Assembly: GCF_018130505.1 (NCBI RefSeq)
Contig: NZ_JAFCKH010000004.1
Location: forward strand, 434,001 to 498,000
From: Bradyrhizobium tropiciagri
Lineage (GTDB): Bacteria > Pseudomonadota > Alphaproteobacteria > Rhizobiales > Xanthobacteraceae
Direction of reading: 5' to 3'
Length of the DNA: 64,000 nt
Made by a program: the position numbers and the translations under genes. The notes below the pieces were generated by a model. That model was not told the DNA's origin and did not search any database. It saw nothing but the letters and a program-made list of their open reading frames with translations. Of this stretch, positions 62,614 to 64,000 are shown in pieces (the stretch's first letter is position 1; each line of letters starts with the position of its first letter).

Positions 62614-63279
62614 ATGTCCGGATTTTCGACCGCGCGCCAGTATATGGTCGATGGTCAGGTGCGTCCGAGCGACGTCACCGACGAGCGAATCCTCGAAGCC
62701 ATGCTGGCCGTGCCGCGCGAGGCGTTCGTGCCGGCCGACAAGCAGGCGCTGGCCTATCTGGATCTCGACCTCGATGTCGCCGCCGCCGGCGCCGCGAAGC
62801 GCTGCCTGATCCAGCCGGCGCTGCTCGCCAGGATGCTGCAGGCGGCCGACATCAAGGGCACCGACCGCGTCCTGGTCGTGGGCGCGGCGAGCGGCTACGC
62901 CGCCGCGGTAGTGGCGGCTTTTGCCGGCGAGGTGAGCGCCACCGAGAGCGACCCGGCGCTGGCCGCCACGGCGGGCGCCGCCCTGACCCAGCTCGGCATT
63001 CAGAATGTGACCGTGAAGACCGCCGCTGCCGCCGACGGCGACGCTGGGGCCGGGCCGTTCGACGTCATCGTCCTGAACGGCGCCACCGAGATCGTCCCGA
63101 CCGGGCTCTATGGCCAGCTAAAGGAGGGCGGCCGGCTGGTCGGCGTGTTCGGCCTGACGGCGCCGCCGCGGGCCAGCCTGGTGACCCATTCCCACGCCGA
63201 CTACGGCCACCGCGAGCTGTTCGACGCTTCGGCTCCCGTCCTGCCCGGGCTGGAGCGGCTGCCCGCCTTCGTCTTCTGA
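62614..63279 (+). CDS. Divergent protein-L-isoaspartate O-methyltransferase-like protein
   Basis: A 221-residue SAM-methyltransferase fold. The N-terminus MVDGQVRPSDVTDERILEAM and MLAVPREAFVPADKQALAYL match PIMT. The SAM site is VLVVGAASGYAAAVVAAF instead of the usual E-I-G-T-G-S-G-Y, and the substrate loop reads KRCLIQP rather than the usual S-x-P loop with its Ser/Thr. These changes make normal isoaspartate repair doubtful. It lies directly upstream of tolC. Confidence 0.7.
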   Translation: MSGFSTARQYMVDGQVRPSDVTDERILEAMLAVPREAFVPADKQALAYLDLDLDVAAAGAAKRCLIQPALLARMLQAADIKGTDRVLVVGAASGYAAAVVAAFAGEVSATESDPALAATAGAALTQLGIQNVTVKTAAAADGDAGAGPFDVIVLNGATEIVPTGLYGQLKEGGRLVGVFGLTAPPRASLVTHSHADYGHRELFDASAPVLPGLERLPAFVF

Positions 63280-63474
63280 TTCCTGACCGCGCTGCGCTAG
63301 CTGATAAAATACCGTTCTGAATCAGAAGTGTGGCCCGTTTGCCCCACGTGAAGAGTTTCCACCGCGTTCCGTTGCGGGGTGGTTCCGTTGACCCTAGCTG
63401 CGGACTAAGGTGAGGCGGGACTCACTTCGGCTTAGGGCGACGCTCGTCTGCGTTTCGTGGGCTGGCGACTACAA

Positions 63475-64000
63475 ATGAATGGATTACCGGGGATGCGAGG
63501 GGTGAAACTTATCACCGCGGCTGCGACTGCAGTCCTTCTATTGGCGGAGATGGGCCCGGTGCCCGCACTCGCCGATACGATCGAGGCGGCGCTGGTGCGG
63601 GCTTACCAAAGCAATCCCCAGCTCAACTCGCAGCGCGCACAGGTTCGGTCGATCGACGAGAACGTGCCGCAGGCGCTTTCCGGTTACCGGCCGAGGGCCG
63701 CGCTGACGGCAAGCGGCGGCTATCAGTACAGCGACACCGCTCTGACGGGCAGCAATCCGATCAGTGGCAATCAGGCGCCGCGCAGCGTCGGCCTCACCGT
63801 CAATCAATCCCTGTTCAACGCGCAGACGCCACAGCGCGTGCGCGCGGCCGAAAGCCAGGTGTCGTCGGCGCGCGAAGGCCTGCGGGTGCTCGAGCAGACC
63901 GTGCTGTTGAACGCGGCCACCGTCTATATGGATTATCTGCGCGACTCGGCGATCGTCGAGGTTCAGCGCAGCAACACCCGCGTGCTCGAGCAGACCCTGA
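63475..64000 (+). CDS. tolC: TolC-family outer-membrane protein, N-terminal part, cut by the window edge
   Basis: The start of an outer-membrane efflux protein. Signal peptide residues 1-33 (ending PALA) and then IEAALVRAYQSNPQLNSQRA, ENVPQALSGYRPRAALTASG and VGLTVNQSLFNAQTPQRVRA are typical of the TolC N-terminal repeat. The start is 63475 or 63493; both are in frame. It serves type I secretion or efflux. Continues beyond 64000. Confidence 0.85.
   Translation, partial: MNGLPGMRGVKLITAAATAVLLLAEMGPVPALADTIEAALVRAYQSNPQLNSQRAQVRSIDENVPQALSGYRPRAALTASGGYQYSDTALTGSNPISGNQAPRSVGLTVNQSLFNAQTPQRVRAAESQVSSAREGLRVLEQTVLLNAATVYMDYLRDSAIVEVQRSNTRVLEQTL

Noticed and set aside
1-64000. CRISPR array
   Set aside because: No series of short, evenly spaced direct repeats was seen; the repeats found are palindromes, tandem coding repeats or single pairs.

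Overview
The window is a high-GC chromosomal segment that most resembles Bradyrhizobium or a close relative in the Hyphomicrobiales. This is inferred from an Aap-type amino-acid ABC operon, Tad pilus genes, a DUF6481 protein, an MXKDX repeat protein, many small genus-type hypothetical proteins and several families of long palindromic intergenic repeats. Two genes run off the ends: a TRAP large permease at base 1 and a TolC-like outer-membrane protein at base 64000.

Layout. 1-1.9 kb: a leftward DctP-DctQ-DctM TRAP transporter. 2.2-4.7 kb: small secreted, membrane or DNA-binding-like hypotheticals. 5-6.6 kb: dgoK-dgoA for 2-keto-3-deoxygalactonate breakdown. 6.6-10.3 kb: small proteins, including a cupin/YdeI pair and very short ORFs with good ribosome binding sites. 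10.5-15.1 kb: accessory-looking region with an SDR tail, a frameshifted SPRY-like pseudogene, a 55-bp direct repeat, a large membrane-embedded spermidine-synthase-like protein and a frameshifted acyltransferase. 15.5 kb: tRNA-Arg(TCT). 16.6-23.9 kb: bacterial alpha-2-macroglobulin plus PBP1C. 24.1-27.8 kb: GT39, PAP2, GT2 and LAB_N proteins that look like a lipid A or lipid-carrier glycosylation module. 27.9-30.3 kb: a membrane protein of unknown function facing a DUF3990 ADP-ribosyltransferase-like gene and a small partner. 30.4-32.1 kb: Na/Pi cotransporter. 32.3-38.1 kb: PilZ protein, TadD-like lipoprotein and cpaBCDE. 38.3-39.5 kb: metC-like gene. 39.9-44.4 kb: aapJQMP. 44.5-45.5 kb: cysK-like gene. 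46.1-55.3 kb: a four-gene RND efflux operon. 55.6-58.3 kb: SNase-like protein, DTW-domain protein and acyltransferase. 58.5-60.05 kb: a likely mini integrative element at tRNA-Cys(GCA) carrying a DUF4145 protein and a possible integrase tail. 60.1-64 kb: TetR with a DUF1772 target and clear operator, tRNA-Asn(GTT), a divergent PIMT-like protein and the start of tolC.

How it fits together. Most blocks are ordinary chromosomal functions: nutrient uptake, envelope building, pilus assembly, efflux and sulphur amino-acid metabolism. The less ordinary parts are the tRNA-Cys element, the DUF3990 gene with its convergent neighbour, and the decayed 10.5-15 kb region. No CRISPR array, rRNA operon, intact insertion sequence or intact prophage was seen.
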